A stretch of 64,000 bases of DNA. Source: an uncultured Microbacterium sp. Lineage in GTDB: Bacteria > Actinomycetota > Actinomycetes > Actinomycetales > Microbacteriaceae. Below are positions 5,808 through 14,644 of this stretch, piece after piece (the stretch's first letter is position 1; every line of letters begins with the position of its first letter). Made by a program: the position numbers and the translations under genes. The stretch lies in NCBI RefSeq assembly GCF_943912325.1, contig NZ_CALTTX010000003.1, forward strand, positions 25,620 through 89,619, read 5' to 3'. The notes beneath the pieces are model-generated. The model had not been told where the DNA came from. It worked only from the letters and a program-made list of their open reading frames with translations, and ran no database searches.

Positions 5808-8216
5808 GTGACCGATTCCTTCTTTGACCTTTCCCCCGAGCATCCCGCCTACCCGTCCTCGACCGCGACGCCGCACTCGCTGACCGAACGCGATGCGCGC
5901 CAGTTCGCAGCGATCGTCGAAGCACTGGCGGCCGAACGAGTCGCGCTCACGGCGCGACGCGTCGCCGCTCTCGCCGCGCGCGCGACGGCGGGCCAGGCTG
6001 TCGTCGAACGCGATCTGGATGTGCAGCGCACGACGGCGCGGCTGGGACTGCTCGGGCGCTTCGATGCGGATTTGTGCTTGGGGCGCATGATCCTCGCCGG
6101 ACGCGACGAGCCGCTCTACGTGGGGCGGACGGCCCTTCGCTCGGAGCGGGGCGAGCGGCTGCTCATTGATTGGCGTGCCGCTGCCGCCGCGCCGTTCTTC
6201 GCCGCGACCTCGGCCGATCCGCGTGGTCTCGTCAGCCGACGCCGCTTCGCGTGGCGCTCGGGCCGCATCGTCGATTTCTGGGATGAGGCCTTCGTCGATG
6301 ATCCTTCGACGCTCGGTAACCTCGCGCTCGATGAGCAATCGGCGTTCATCGCCTCGCTCGGCGCGAGTCGTGATGGCCGCATGCGCGACGTGTTGACGGC
6401 GATTCAGGCCGACCAGGACGCGATCATTCGCTCCGACGCGAGCCGCCCGCTCGTGGTCGATGGCGGCCCGGGCACGGGTAAAACGGTCGTGGCGCTCCAT
6501 CGCGCGGCATATCTGCTCGCTGTCGATCGCCGCATTCGCGAGGCCGCGGATCGAGCGGAGCGTACGCATCGGGGCGGGGGAGTGCTCGTCGTCGCGCCCA
6601 GTGACGCCTACGTCGCGTACGCCGATGACGTCTTACCGAGCTTGGGCGAGGACGATGTTCGGCTGTGCACTCTCGATGAGCTCGTACCCGAGGGAGCGGG
6701 CGCGTCGATCGAATCGAATCGCGCCGTCGCCGCGGCGAAGGGTTCGCTGACACTGCTCGCGGCCCTCGAATCCGTCATCGCGCGATGCGAACCCGCTCTC
6801 GTGGAGGCCGTCGAGCTCGATACGCCGTGGGGCTTGGTGCGGGTGACCGCGGACTCGTGGCGCGACGCGGCCGAGGCCGTCGAGCCCGGGACCCCGCACA
6901 ACGATGCGAGAGCGCAGGTGTGGGAGTGGGCGGCCGAATCAATCGTGCGCGGGTTCGACCCTGACCGACTCGACGAGGACGCCCTCGACCGCGACGCGCG
7001 GATCACGCAGGCGTTCCGGCGGCGCGTCAACGAGTGGCTCACGCACGAGGACGCCTTCGTCGCGGCGTTCGAGCGTGCCTGGCCTCTCATCGATCCGGCA
7101 TCCCTCGTCGCTCAGCTCTATGCCGATCCGGCGCTGCTCGCCCGCCACGCGCCGGGGCTGAACGCGACGGAGCGAGCAGCGCTTCACCGCACCGGGGGCC
7201 CGTGGACGCGCGCGGACCTGCCGATTCTCGACGCTGCCCGCCGACGCCTCGGTGATCCCGCCGCCGAGCGACGCCGCCACGAGCGCGCGAAGAGGGCGCG
7301 CGAGCAAAGCGAGCAGCGCGAGTGGGTGGCGTCGGACCTGATCGCCGCCGATGACGGCGATATGGGGCTGATGAGCATGTTGAAAACGGCCGACGTGCAG
7401 AACACGCTGTTCGATCGCGCCGGGCTCGACGATTTCGCCGTGCTGAGTACGACGCAGGGCGGCGTCGACGGCCCGTTCGCGCACGTCGTCGTCGATGAGG
7501 CGCAAGAGCTGACGGATGCCGAGTGGCGAATGATCCTCGCGCGGTGCCCTTCGCGCAGCGTCACGGTCGTCGGCGACCGCGCGCAATCGCGCGAGCCGTT
7601 CCCCGAGACCTGGGCGCAGCGCCTGGATCGGGTCGGGTTCCGTGGTGCCCAATTGACGACGCTCTCGATCAACTACCGGACTCCCCGCGAGATCATGGAG
7701 CTCGCCGAGCCTGTCATTCGCGCGGTTCTTCCCGATGCGAACGTGCCGACCTCGGTCCGCGCGAGCGGTCTCGCGGTCGAGAGGCTTTCGCCCGACGATG
7801 CGGAGCGCTTCGTGCGAGCCTGGCTCGCCGAGCGCGGTGGCGGGGTCGTGGCCGTCATCGATGAAGCCGTCGAAGGCGGCGGCGTTGGTCGAGGCGAGGC
7901 TGACGAGAGCGGGGTCGCTTACGCGGGCGACGATGATGCGCGTCGGGATGCCGAAGATTGGGCGGCGCGCCTCGCGGCTCGCGATCCCCGCGTGACCCTG
8001 ACGAGCCCGCGCGCCGCGAAGGGACTCGAGTTCGACCTCGTCGTGCTGCGCCCGGGCGCGTCGTCCGGCGGACCCGGCGGTGCCGGCAGTGCGGGCGGGG
8101 AGCGACGGCGAGCCGCGGTTGATCGCTACGTCGCGATGACTCGCGCGACTGCGCAACTGATCATTGTCGAGCCCGAGCCCGAGCCCGAGCCCGTGCCCGA
8201 GCCCGCACCCGCGTAA
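5808..8216 (+). CDS. helR: HelR-type (HelD-like) RNA polymerase recycling ATPase, SF1 UvrD-like
   Basis: About 802 residues. The N-terminal antiparallel helices (residues about 15-75) are followed by the HelD-specific segment YVGRTALRSERGERLLIDWRAAAAAPFF. Next come Walker A GGPGTGKTVVALHRAAYLL, motif II VVVDEAQELTDAEW, motif III VVGDRAQS, motif IV INYRTPREI, and motif VI RYVAMTRATAQL. HelR displaces rifamycin-stalled RNA polymerase from DNA and gives rifamycin tolerance in Streptomyces and mycobacteria. I prefer the GTG at 5808 (GGAG 5 bases upstream) over the one at 5784. The RAE upstream predicts induction by rifamycins. The protein ends in an odd EPEPEPEPVPEPAPA tail. Confidence 0.88.
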   Translation: MTDSFFDLSPEHPAYPSSTATPHSLTERDARQFAAIVEALAAERVALTARRVAALAARATAGQAVVERDLDVQRTTARLGLLGRFDADLCLGRMILAGRDEPLYVGRTALRSERGERLLIDWRAAAAAPFFAATSADPRGLVSRRRFAWRSGRIVDFWDEAFVDDPSTLGNLALDEQSAFIASLGASRDGRMRDVLTAIQADQDAIIRSDASRPLVVDGGPGTGKTVVALHRAAYLLAVDRRIREAADRAERTHRGGGVLVVAPSDAYVAYADDVLPSLGEDDVRLCTLDELVPEGAGASIESNRAVAAAKGSLTLLAALESVIARCEPALVEAVELDTPWGLVRVTADSWRDAAEAVEPGTPHNDARAQVWEWAAESIVRGFDPDRLDEDALDRDARITQAFRRRVNEWLTHEDAFVAAFERAWPLIDPASLVAQLYADPALLARHAPGLNATERAALHRTGGPWTRADLPILDAARRRLGDPAAERRRHERAKRAREQSEQREWVASDLIAADDGDMGLMSMLKTADVQNTLFDRAGLDDFAVLSTTQGGVDGPFAHVVVDEAQELTDAEWRMILARCPSRSVTVVGDRAQSREPFPETWAQRLDRVGFRGAQLTTLSINYRTPREIMELAEPVIRAVLPDANVPTSVRASGLAVERLSPDDAERFVRAWLAERGGGVVAVIDEAVEGGGVGRGEADESGVAYAGDDDARRDAEDWAARLAARDPRVTLTSPRAAKGLEFDLVVLRPGASSGGPGGAGSAGGERRRAAVDRYVAMTRATAQLIIVEPEPEPEPVPEPAPA

Positions 8217-8225
8217 CCCCGTCCG

Positions 8226-9581
8226 TCACTTGACGCTGCGGATCGGCAACACCGCGAGTCCGCCGAGCACGCCGTAGACGATCGCCGCGATGTAGAGCGC
8301 CGTGTAGTTCTCGCCCCCGCCGATCGCGAGCAGCGGCAGCGCCGTGATCGGCACGAGCAGCTGTGGCACCTGGTACGACAGCGACACGATCCCGAGGTCC
8401 TTGCCGGCGTCCGCGAACGTCGGCAAGACCTCGGTCATGAGCGCGATATCGACCGACACGAACGCGCCCTGCGCCGCGCCGACGATGACGATCCCGATGT
8501 AGAACACCGTGATGTCGGGCGCGATGATCGCGATGATGAGCCCCGCGGCCGAGAGCAGGCACGAGATCCACACGATGGGTTTGCGCCGACCCGTGGCATC
8601 CGAAATCCATCCGAACAGCAACGTCATCGCGATATTGCCGATCGTGAACATGATCAGCGTGAGCGCCTGCACGCCCGACGCTTCTTCTTTCGGCACGCCC
8701 AAGTGATCGATGATGAAGAACAGCAGATAGGTCGAAACCGACACGATCGACATCGTCACGAGCAGGCGGCACCAAAACGCCCAGAAGAAGTCGGGGTATC
8801 TGCGGGGACTCAGCCAGTAGGTCGAGAGCACGTCGCTCCACCGCCAGGGTGCGGGGCGATCGGTGCGCACGATGTCGCGCAGGCCGAAGAACAGCACGAG
8901 CGAGAACGCCGTGCCGATGACGCCCGGCACGACGAACCAGGTCCACTGCTGATCGTTCGGCAGTTCGGCGATGAGTAGCGCGCCCGCGATCAGGGCGATT
9001 CCCCCGGATGCGCTCGCTGCGGCCGCGACGCGTGCGCGGATGCGCGTCGGGATCTGATCGGCGAGCAGCGCGTGCACGGCGGCATTCGCGGCACCGTAGC
9101 CCGCCTGCCCGATGACCCAGCCGATCACGACGACCCACAGCGAGCCCGCCCACGCGAGCACGAGCACGCCGGCGAGACCCACGAGCGAACCGAACAGGAT
9201 CCACGGGCGGCGCTTGCCCCAGCGCGACATCGTCCGATCCGAAAGCCTGCCCCACAGCGGTGTCGTCACGATGACGGCGATACCGCCGATCGCCGCGACG
9301 ATCGAGAGGTAGGTGCCCTTGTTCGCGTCGTCGAGAAAGGCGAAGAGCTTGGGGATGGATGCTCCGCCAATCGTGCCGCCGACGAGCGAGAGCCCGAACC
9401 ACGCCGCGATGAAGGCCGTGAGGAACCAGCGCGATTGCGGGGCGCCGGGGACCTCGTCGGGGGAGGCTTCGGCGACGGGCTCGGCGAGGAGCGCGGGTTC
9501 GGGGCTCGGCGCCGCGCCGCCCGCGAGCGGGTCTGCGGGGTGTGGGTCGGCGGGGCGTGGATCGAGCGGGCCAGCGGACAT
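8226..9581 (-). CDS. MFS transporter
   Basis: A 451-residue protein with a 45-residue Pro/Ala-rich cytoplasmic N-terminus followed by 12 predicted membrane segments. The MFS loop 2-3 signature is visible as GRLSDRTMSRWGKRRPWI, with a second version in GWISDATGRRKPIV at the start of the C-terminal half. The arrangement (GxLSDRTxSRxGKRRPWI) is like the GPH/sugar:cation or sucrose-type MFS proteins. The substrate is unknown. The gene converges on helR with 9 bp between the stops and lies downstream of an esterase on the same strand. Confidence 0.85.
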   Translation of the reverse strand: MSAGPLDPRPADPHPADPLAGGAAPSPEPALLAEPVAEASPDEVPGAPQSRWFLTAFIAAWFGLSLVGGTIGGASIPKLFAFLDDANKGTYLSIVAAIGGIAVIVTTPLWGRLSDRTMSRWGKRRPWILFGSLVGLAGVLVLAWAGSLWVVVIGWVIGQAGYGAANAAVHALLADQIPTRIRARVAAAASASGGIALIAGALLIAELPNDQQWTWFVVPGVIGTAFSLVLFFGLRDIVRTDRPAPWRWSDVLSTYWLSPRRYPDFFWAFWCRLLVTMSIVSVSTYLLFFIIDHLGVPKEEASGVQALTLIMFTIGNIAMTLLFGWISDATGRRKPIVWISCLLSAAGLIIAIIAPDITVFYIGIVIVGAAQGAFVSVDIALMTEVLPTFADAGKDLGIVSLSYQVPQLLVPITALPLLAIGGGENYTALYIAAIVYGVLGGLAVLPIRSVK

Positions 9582-9615
9582 CGTTGGATGCGGGGGAGGG
9601 GTTCGGGGTGAGGGC

Positions 9616-10617
9616 TTATACGGAGCGAAGGGTCTCGATGAGGTCGCGGGCGATGTGGTCTGCGGCGAAAACAGGACCGGTCATGCCGAGCGACGTGTGC
9701 GTCGCGCCGATGACCCGCAGGGCTACGGCAGGCACGCCCGAGGCGGTCAGCGCGCGGGCATAGGCCTCGCCGTCGCCGCGCAGCGGGTCGAGCTCGCTCG
9801 TGTAGATGACGGCGGGAGGGAGTTCGGCAAGCGACTCCGCGAGCAGCGGCGAGGCGTAGGGGTTGCGGGCCGTGCGCGAGCCGCGCCCGACGTACTGCCG
9901 CACGAGGCGGCGACCGAGGCGGCGCAGGATCGCCCCCGGCACTCCGCGCATGCCCGAGAGATCGGCGTGTCCCATCGTCAGATCGAAGACGGGGTTTTCG
10001 AGCAATTGCAGGGCGATGGGATGCCGCGAGCGATCGCGATTCATCAGCGTCACGGCCGCCGCGAGGTTCGCCCCCGACGACGCTCCGCCGACCACGAGCC
10101 GCGCGGGGTCGGCGCCGAGGTCTGCAGCGTTCGCAATGACCCATTCGAATGCGGCCCAACACTGCTCGGGCTGGGTGGGGAAGCGCTGTTCGGGGGCGTG
10201 CGCGTAGTCGACCGCGACGACGATGACGTCGGCCGCGACGGCGCGCTCGGCGAAGGTCGCATCCCACGACGGCCAATCGATCCCGCCGAGCGTGAACGCG
10301 CCGCCGTAGTTGTAGACGAGCACCGCTCGCGCCGGATCGGCGGGATCCGGGCGCATCGGTGTCGGCCAGTACACCCGCACGCGCACGGCGGGGTGGCCTG
10401 CGACGTCGACGCGGTACTCGCTGGTCGCGACATCGGGTCGGACCCGACCGGTCGCGGCGAAGATCGCCTCGTCCGAGGCGAGGGCGGCGGCTCGGCGCCC
10501 TGCGGCCGAGCGCGGTTCGGGCACGCGCAGGGGAGCGAGTTCGGCCTCGACCCGAGCGACGAAGGGATCAAGGCGGGGCGCACGAAAGGCACCCGCCCGC
10601 TGGCGCTTCGGGGTCAC
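9616..10617 (-). CDS. alpha/beta hydrolase, hormone-sensitive-lipase family esterase
   Basis: A 333-residue protein from the GTG at 10617 (GAGG nearby upstream). It is an HSL/GDXG-type esterase. The oxyanion-hole region reads YNYGGAFTLGG (in place of HGGG), the nucleophile elbow is GGASSGANLAAA, the acid is in SELDPLRGDGEAYA, and the catalytic His is in GATHTSLG. It probably hydrolyses short-chain esters. The gene is transcribed towards the MFS gene (34 bp apart), so the two are likely co-transcribed. The oxyanion motif is less usual than HGGG. Confidence 0.82.
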   Translation of the reverse strand: MTPKRQRAGAFRAPRLDPFVARVEAELAPLRVPEPRSAAGRRAAALASDEAIFAATGRVRPDVATSEYRVDVAGHPAVRVRVYWPTPMRPDPADPARAVLVYNYGGAFTLGGIDWPSWDATFAERAVAADVIVVAVDYAHAPEQRFPTQPEQCWAAFEWVIANAADLGADPARLVVGGASSGANLAAAVTLMNRDRSRHPIALQLLENPVFDLTMGHADLSGMRGVPGAILRRLGRRLVRQYVGRGSRTARNPYASPLLAESLAELPPAVIYTSELDPLRGDGEAYARALTASGVPAVALRVIGATHTSLGMTGPVFAADHIARDLIETLRSV

Positions 10618-10842
10618 GAACGCCCACCTCGCTGTCGCATCGACGGCCTCCTCGCCGGTTCGCCTCGCGACTGGATCGTATCCCGCCGCGCGGCCAGAGT
10701 GAAGGATGCGCGGCCCACGGCGGGTGGACGTGACGATCGAGAGCGGCCCTCGGCGAGGGGAGTCGCGAGCGGCAGCGGCGAGCGGGAGTGAAAGGATCGA
10801 GAGCGAACCACGAACGTCGACGACCCGCAGGAGATCCTCGCT

Positions 10843-12150
10843 ATGACGCAGCCCACCGCGACCCCCGTCACTCCCGAAGCGCGCTCCCACGTCGAGGATC
10901 TCGCGAGCTTCGTGCAGGCGTCTCCCTCGAGCTTTCACGCCGCCGCCCAGGTCGCGCGGCGGCTCGAGGCCGCCGGATTCGCACCCGTGGATGAGCGCGA
11001 GGCGTGGCCCGCGCAGCCCGGCGGACGCTTCGTCGTCGTGCGCGGCGGCGCCGTGATCGCGTGGATCGTCCCCGAGAACGCGGGGCCGACGACCCCCGCG
11101 CGGATCTTCGGCGCGCACTCCGATTCGCCCGCGTTCAAGCTCAAGCCTCGCCCGACGACGGGCAGCCGCGGCTGGTTGCAGGCGGGTGTCGAGGTCTACG
11201 GCGGGCCGCTGCTGAACTCGTGGCTCGACCGCGAGTTGCGCCTCGCCGGGCGCCTCGTGCTCGATGACGGCACCGACGTGCTCGCCGCGACGGGTGCCCT
11301 GCTGCGCCTGCCGCAGCTCGCGATCCACCTCGACCGCGAAGCGAACGACCACCTCACGCTCGACAAGCAGCGCCAAACCCAGCCCGTGTGGGGACTCGGC
11401 GAGCCCGCAACCGCCGACGTGCTGGCCGAGCTCGCGCAGAGCGCGGGAGTGGATGCCGCCCGCATCCGCGGTTACGACGTCGTCACTGCGGACTCCGCGC
11501 GCGGGGCGCTCTTCGGCGCCGGTGACGTGTTCTTTGCGAGCGGCCGGCTCGATGACCTCGCGTCGGTGCACGCGGGACTCGTCGCGCTCGAGAACCTCGC
11601 GGCATCCACTCGCTCGCTTCATCACATCCCGATGCTCGCGGTGTTCGATCATGAAGAGGTCGGATCGGAATCGCGCACGGGCGCGGCGGGACCGTTCCTG
11701 TCGGACGTGCTCGAACGGATCGGTGGGGCCCTCGGCGCGACGCGCGACGACAGGCTTCGCGCGCTCGCGGAATCGTGGTGCGTCTCGAGCGACGTCGGCC
11801 ACTCGGTGCACCCCAACTATGCCGAGAAGCACGACCCCGTCGTGCAGCCCGTGCTCGGCTCGGGGCCGATCCTCAAGATCAACGCGAACCAGCGCTACGC
11901 GACCGATGCTGAGGGCGCCGCCGCCTGGCACGCATGGTGCGCCGACGCGGGGGTCACGAGCCAGGAGTTCGTCTCGAACAACGCCGTGCCGTGCGGGTCG
12001 ACGATCGGACCGATCACGGCGACGCGCCTCGGTATTCGCACCGTCGACGTCGGCATTCCGATTCTCTCGATGCACTCCGCACGCGAACTCGCGGGCACCG
12101 CCGACCTGTGGGCACTCGCGCGCGTCGCCGAGACGTTCTGGCGCGACTGA
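10843..12150 (+). CDS. M18 family aminopeptidase
   Basis: A 435-residue M18 (aspartyl aminopeptidase-like) metallopeptidase. Metal and catalytic motifs seen are GAHSDSPAFKLK, FFASGRLDDLASVHAGL, LAVFDHEEVGSESRTGAAGPFL, SSDVGHSVHPNY and GIPILSMHSARE. It releases N-terminal amino acids from peptides in the cytoplasm using two metal ions. Its length fits the family. CAGGAG lies 8 bases upstream of the ATG. It is monocistronic, divergent from the esterase, and convergent with the ATP-grasp gene. Confidence 0.93.
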   Translation: MTQPTATPVTPEARSHVEDLASFVQASPSSFHAAAQVARRLEAAGFAPVDEREAWPAQPGGRFVVVRGGAVIAWIVPENAGPTTPARIFGAHSDSPAFKLKPRPTTGSRGWLQAGVEVYGGPLLNSWLDRELRLAGRLVLDDGTDVLAATGALLRLPQLAIHLDREANDHLTLDKQRQTQPVWGLGEPATADVLAELAQSAGVDAARIRGYDVVTADSARGALFGAGDVFFASGRLDDLASVHAGLVALENLAASTRSLHHIPMLAVFDHEEVGSESRTGAAGPFLSDVLERIGGALGATRDDRLRALAESWCVSSDVGHSVHPNYAEKHDPVVQPVLGSGPILKINANQRYATDAEGAAAWHAWCADAGVTSQEFVSNNAVPCGSTIGPITATRLGIRTVDVGIPILSMHSARELAGTADLWALARVAETFWRD

Positions 12151-12168
12151 CCCCGCGGGTCTCGCGCC

Positions 12169-13104
12169 TCAGCGCTGAACGGCCGCGACGATCGCGTCCG
12201 CGACGGCGGAGATCGCCTCGGGCGCGACGTGCAGATTGAGCGCGGGCTCGATGAGCTCGACCTCGAGCAGCACGACCCCGTACAGCGCCGAATCGACGAT
12301 GTCGACGCGCGCATAGAGCGGCAGCGTGCCCGTGATCTCGGCGACCGCCGCGGCGACGCGCACGGCGAACGCGCGCTCTGCCGCAGTCACGTCAACGGGT
12401 TCGGGATGCTCGATGTACACGCCGTTCGCGAAACCGCCGCCCGGTGCGAGCAGCGCGCCCTTCGCGATCGCGTGCGTCTCGCGGCCGCCGATGACGTAGA
12501 GCGCCTTCTCGTGCCCCTGCGTCAGCTCGGCGATCTCGGGCTGGATCATCGCGACGCCACGAGCGCCGCCGCCCGCCGCGAGAATGCGCTCGGCGAGCGC
12601 GAGCGCGGCGGGATCGCTCGCCTCGAACAGTCCCGTGTCGCGCGCGCCCGCCGAAACGGTCGGCTTCACGACGACGCGGCCCGCGTGAGAAGCGAGGGCG
12701 TCGCGCGCGGCATCGAGCGTTTCGGCGTAGACCGTCGGCACGATCGCGACTCCGGCGCGCTCGAGATCCTGCAGGTAGTGCTTGTCGAGATTCCAGCGGA
12801 CGAGCGCGGGGGGATTGACGAGCGGAGCCGTGGATGCCGCACGCCCGAGCCACGCCGTGAACTCGGCGAACCGCTCGGTGTAGTCCCACGTCGACCGCAG
12901 CACGGCGAGATCGAACGACGCCCAGTCGACCGCCGGATCGTGCCAGATCGCCCGAACGGCGTCCACGCCGCGCGCCGCGAGGGCGTCGAGCAGGATGGGC
13001 GTGTCGTAGTCGGGGTCTTCGGCCGGATAGAACCCCGGATCGGTCGTGACGATCGCGATGCGCGGGGTTCCGGTGGGGACGGTAGACGAGGCGGCGGAGC
13101 TCAC
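12169..13104 (-). CDS. ATP-grasp domain protein (DcsG/glutathione-synthetase-like)
   Basis: 311 residues from the GTG at 13104 (an upstream-extended frame exists but overlaps the divergent gene). The N-terminal PreATP-grasp domain includes VLRSTWDYTERFAEFTAWL. The ATP-grasp core has RVVVKPTVSAGARDTGLF and ends with YARVDIVDSALYGVVLLEVELIEPALNLH, which holds the metal-binding Glu/Asn set. Relatives include DcsG of cycloserine synthesis and uncharacterised ligases. The acceptor is unknown. TACGCT lies 6 bases before the GTG, which also has GGAGGT directly adjacent. Confidence 0.78.
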   Translation of the reverse strand: MSSAASSTVPTGTPRIAIVTTDPGFYPAEDPDYDTPILLDALAARGVDAVRAIWHDPAVDWASFDLAVLRSTWDYTERFAEFTAWLGRAASTAPLVNPPALVRWNLDKHYLQDLERAGVAIVPTVYAETLDAARDALASHAGRVVVKPTVSAGARDTGLFEASDPAALALAERILAAGGGARGVAMIQPEIAELTQGHEKALYVIGGRETHAIAKGALLAPGGGFANGVYIEHPEPVDVTAAERAFAVRVAAAVAEITGTLPLYARVDIVDSALYGVVLLEVELIEPALNLHVAPEAISAVADAIVAAVQR

Positions 13105-13139
13105 ACCTCCAGCGTAGGGCGCGGGCGTACGCTCGACCC
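13105..13139. promoter_or_regulatory. divergent back-to-back promoters (two TACGCT -10 elements)
   Basis: Only 35 bp separate the two divergent start codons. Each strand has TACGCT followed by 6 bases and then the start codon (ATG at 13140, GTG at 13104). Both -35 regions must therefore lie in or beyond the opposite -10 or the opposite coding sequence, so the two promoters should interfere. Confidence 0.6.
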
Positions 13140-13853
13140 ATGGCCCCCGCCCCGTCCGCCGAGCGCGCGCGCGAGCAACTCGCCGCCGTCGTGGCCGAAG
13201 GCTCTGCGCTCGAGCTTCCCGCGAACCTCCCGCCGACGAAGCGCCCGCGCGCCGCGGCGGTGCTGATCCTCTTCGGCGTGCTCGATCGCGTTCCGAGCGA
13301 GCGCGAGGCGAGCGGCGACCCTGAGGCATCCGTCTCGCACGATCTCGATGTCTTGCTGCTCGCGCGCGCCACGACGCTGCGTGCGCACGCGGGTCAGATC
13401 GCGTTTCCGGGTGGGCGGATGGATGCCGGTGACGCGGGACCCATCGCCGCGGCGTTGCGCGAGGCCGAAGAAGAGACAGGCCTCGACCCGGGCGGAGTCG
13501 CCGTGCTCGGGGCGCTGCCCGACGTGCCGCTCGCGCGATCGGGGCACCTCGTGACCCCTGTGATCGGGTGGTGGGAGCGCCCGAGCGCCGTGCGGGTCGT
13601 CGACGAGGCCGAGTCCTCCGCCGTCTTTCGTGTGCCCGTCGCGGATCTGCTGGACCCCCGCAATCGCGGTGTCACGGTGCTGCGGCGGGGAGGTCAGGAG
13701 TGGCGCGGCCCGGGATTCCTCGTGCGCGCGGGCGGCGCCGAGCGCCTCGTGTGGGGGTTCACGGCGATGCTGCTCGACGGGTTGTTTACGCGCGTCGGAT
13801 GGACCGAGTCGTGGGATCAGGCACGCGAACTGCCCCTGGACGGATGGGTGTGA
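13140..13853 (+). CDS. NUDIX hydrolase, CoA pyrophosphatase type
   Basis: A 237-residue protein with the CoA-specific motif upstream of the NUDIX box (LLARATTLRAHAGQIAFPGGRMD) and the box itself (GDAGPIAAALREAEEETGLD). It should cleave CoA, or oxidised CoA, to acyl/phosphopantetheine and 3',5'-ADP. It is presumably a housekeeping enzyme. Its stop codon overlaps the palindromic operator of the downstream PadR gene. Leaderless start. Confidence 0.88.
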   Translation: MAPAPSAERAREQLAAVVAEGSALELPANLPPTKRPRAAAVLILFGVLDRVPSEREASGDPEASVSHDLDVLLLARATTLRAHAGQIAFPGGRMDAGDAGPIAAALREAEEETGLDPGGVAVLGALPDVPLARSGHLVTPVIGWWERPSAVRVVDEAESSAVFRVPVADLLDPRNRGVTVLRRGGQEWRGPGFLVRAGGAERLVWGFTAMLLDGLFTRVGWTESWDQARELPLDGWV

Positions 13854-13881
13854 ACGATATATCGTTGAGTATCGTTCACAA
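13851..13881. promoter_or_regulatory. PadR-operon operator (inverted repeats)
   Basis: GTGAACGATA and TATCGTTCAC form a perfect 10-bp inverted repeat with a 10-base spacer, and inside it ACGATATATCGT is itself a 12-bp palindrome. It sits about 25 bp before the padR start, where autorepression by a PadR dimer would act. Confidence 0.65.
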
Positions 13882-13903
13882 TCGCTCACGTCAGGAGATC
13901 ATC

Positions 13904-14644
13904 ATGACCGATTCGTCTGCAGACCAGGGTTCGTTCGCCAGCGAGGGGTCGGCCCAGGGCCCGTTCGGCTCGAGCGATGAGAACACGCGCTCGTCGCGTC
14001 GCGCCGGCTTCGGCGCGCTGTTCGACGGCGACTTCCCAGGCGGCGACGCCTTCGGTGCGGGCGCGCGCGATTTCGCCGCGGGCGCGCAGGACTTCGCGTC
14101 GGGCGCGCGCGAGTTCGGCACGCACGCCGCTTCGGCGATGTGGGACGCGATGACGCACCTGCGCGAGAGCGTCGACAAGGCTTTCGATAAGACGGCAGGC
14201 TCGCGCATGAGCCGCGGCGACGTGCGCTCGGCCGTGCTCGCCCTGCTCGCCGAGCAGCCGATGCACGGCTACCAGATCATCAGCGAAATCGCGGACCGCT
14301 CGGGTGGCTCGTGGAAGCCGAGCGCCGGCTCGGTCTACCCGACGCTGCAGCTGCTCGCCGACGAGGGTCTCATCGAGGCGACCGAGTCCAACGGCCGCAA
14401 GACCTACGCGCTGACCGAGGCGGGTCGCGCCGCGACGGCTGAGGCCGGCGAGCAGTCGGCGCCGTGGGAAACCAACACCCCGCGCGACAGCGGGCGCCTG
14501 ACCGCCCTGCCGAAGGCGGGTATGGAGCTCGCTCAGGTCATCGCGCAGGTCGGCCGCACGGGCTCCCCCGAGCAGATCGCGAAGGCCGTCGACGAGCTCG
14601 AGGCCACGCGTCGCCGGCTGTACGCGATCCTCGCCGAGGGGTGA
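13904..14644 (+). CDS. PadR family transcriptional regulator with Gly/Ala/Phe-rich N-terminus
   Basis: 246 residues. The first ~100 residues are low-complexity with GARDFAAGAQDFASGAREF-type repeats. The PadR winged helix starts at MSRGDVRSAVLALLAEQPMHGYQII and includes GSVYPTLQLLADEGLIEATESNGRKTYALTEAGR. PadR proteins repress transcription in response to small molecules. AGGAG lies 6 bases upstream of the ATG. The stop overlaps the GTG of the downstream ABC1-kinase gene (GTGA), so translation is coupled. The palindromes upstream suggest autoregulation of the pair. Confidence 0.88.
   Translation: MTDSSADQGSFASEGSAQGPFGSSDENTRSSRRAGFGALFDGDFPGGDAFGAGARDFAAGAQDFASGAREFGTHAASAMWDAMTHLRESVDKAFDKTAGSRMSRGDVRSAVLALLAEQPMHGYQIISEIADRSGGSWKPSAGSVYPTLQLLADEGLIEATESNGRKTYALTEAGRAATAEAGEQSAPWETNTPRDSGRLTALPKAGMELAQVIAQVGRTGSPEQIAKAVDELEATRRRLYAILAEG

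Noticed and set aside
9616..12075. Extended minus-strand frame joining the esterase to sequence opposite the M18 peptidase
   Set aside because: Only the part from 10617 downwards is homologous to esterases; the rest is antisense of a conserved gene.
12169..13329. Longer form of the ATP-grasp protein starting at 13329
   Set aside because: It would overlap the divergent NUDIX gene by about 190 bp; the GTG at 13104 has both GGAGGT and a correctly spaced -10.
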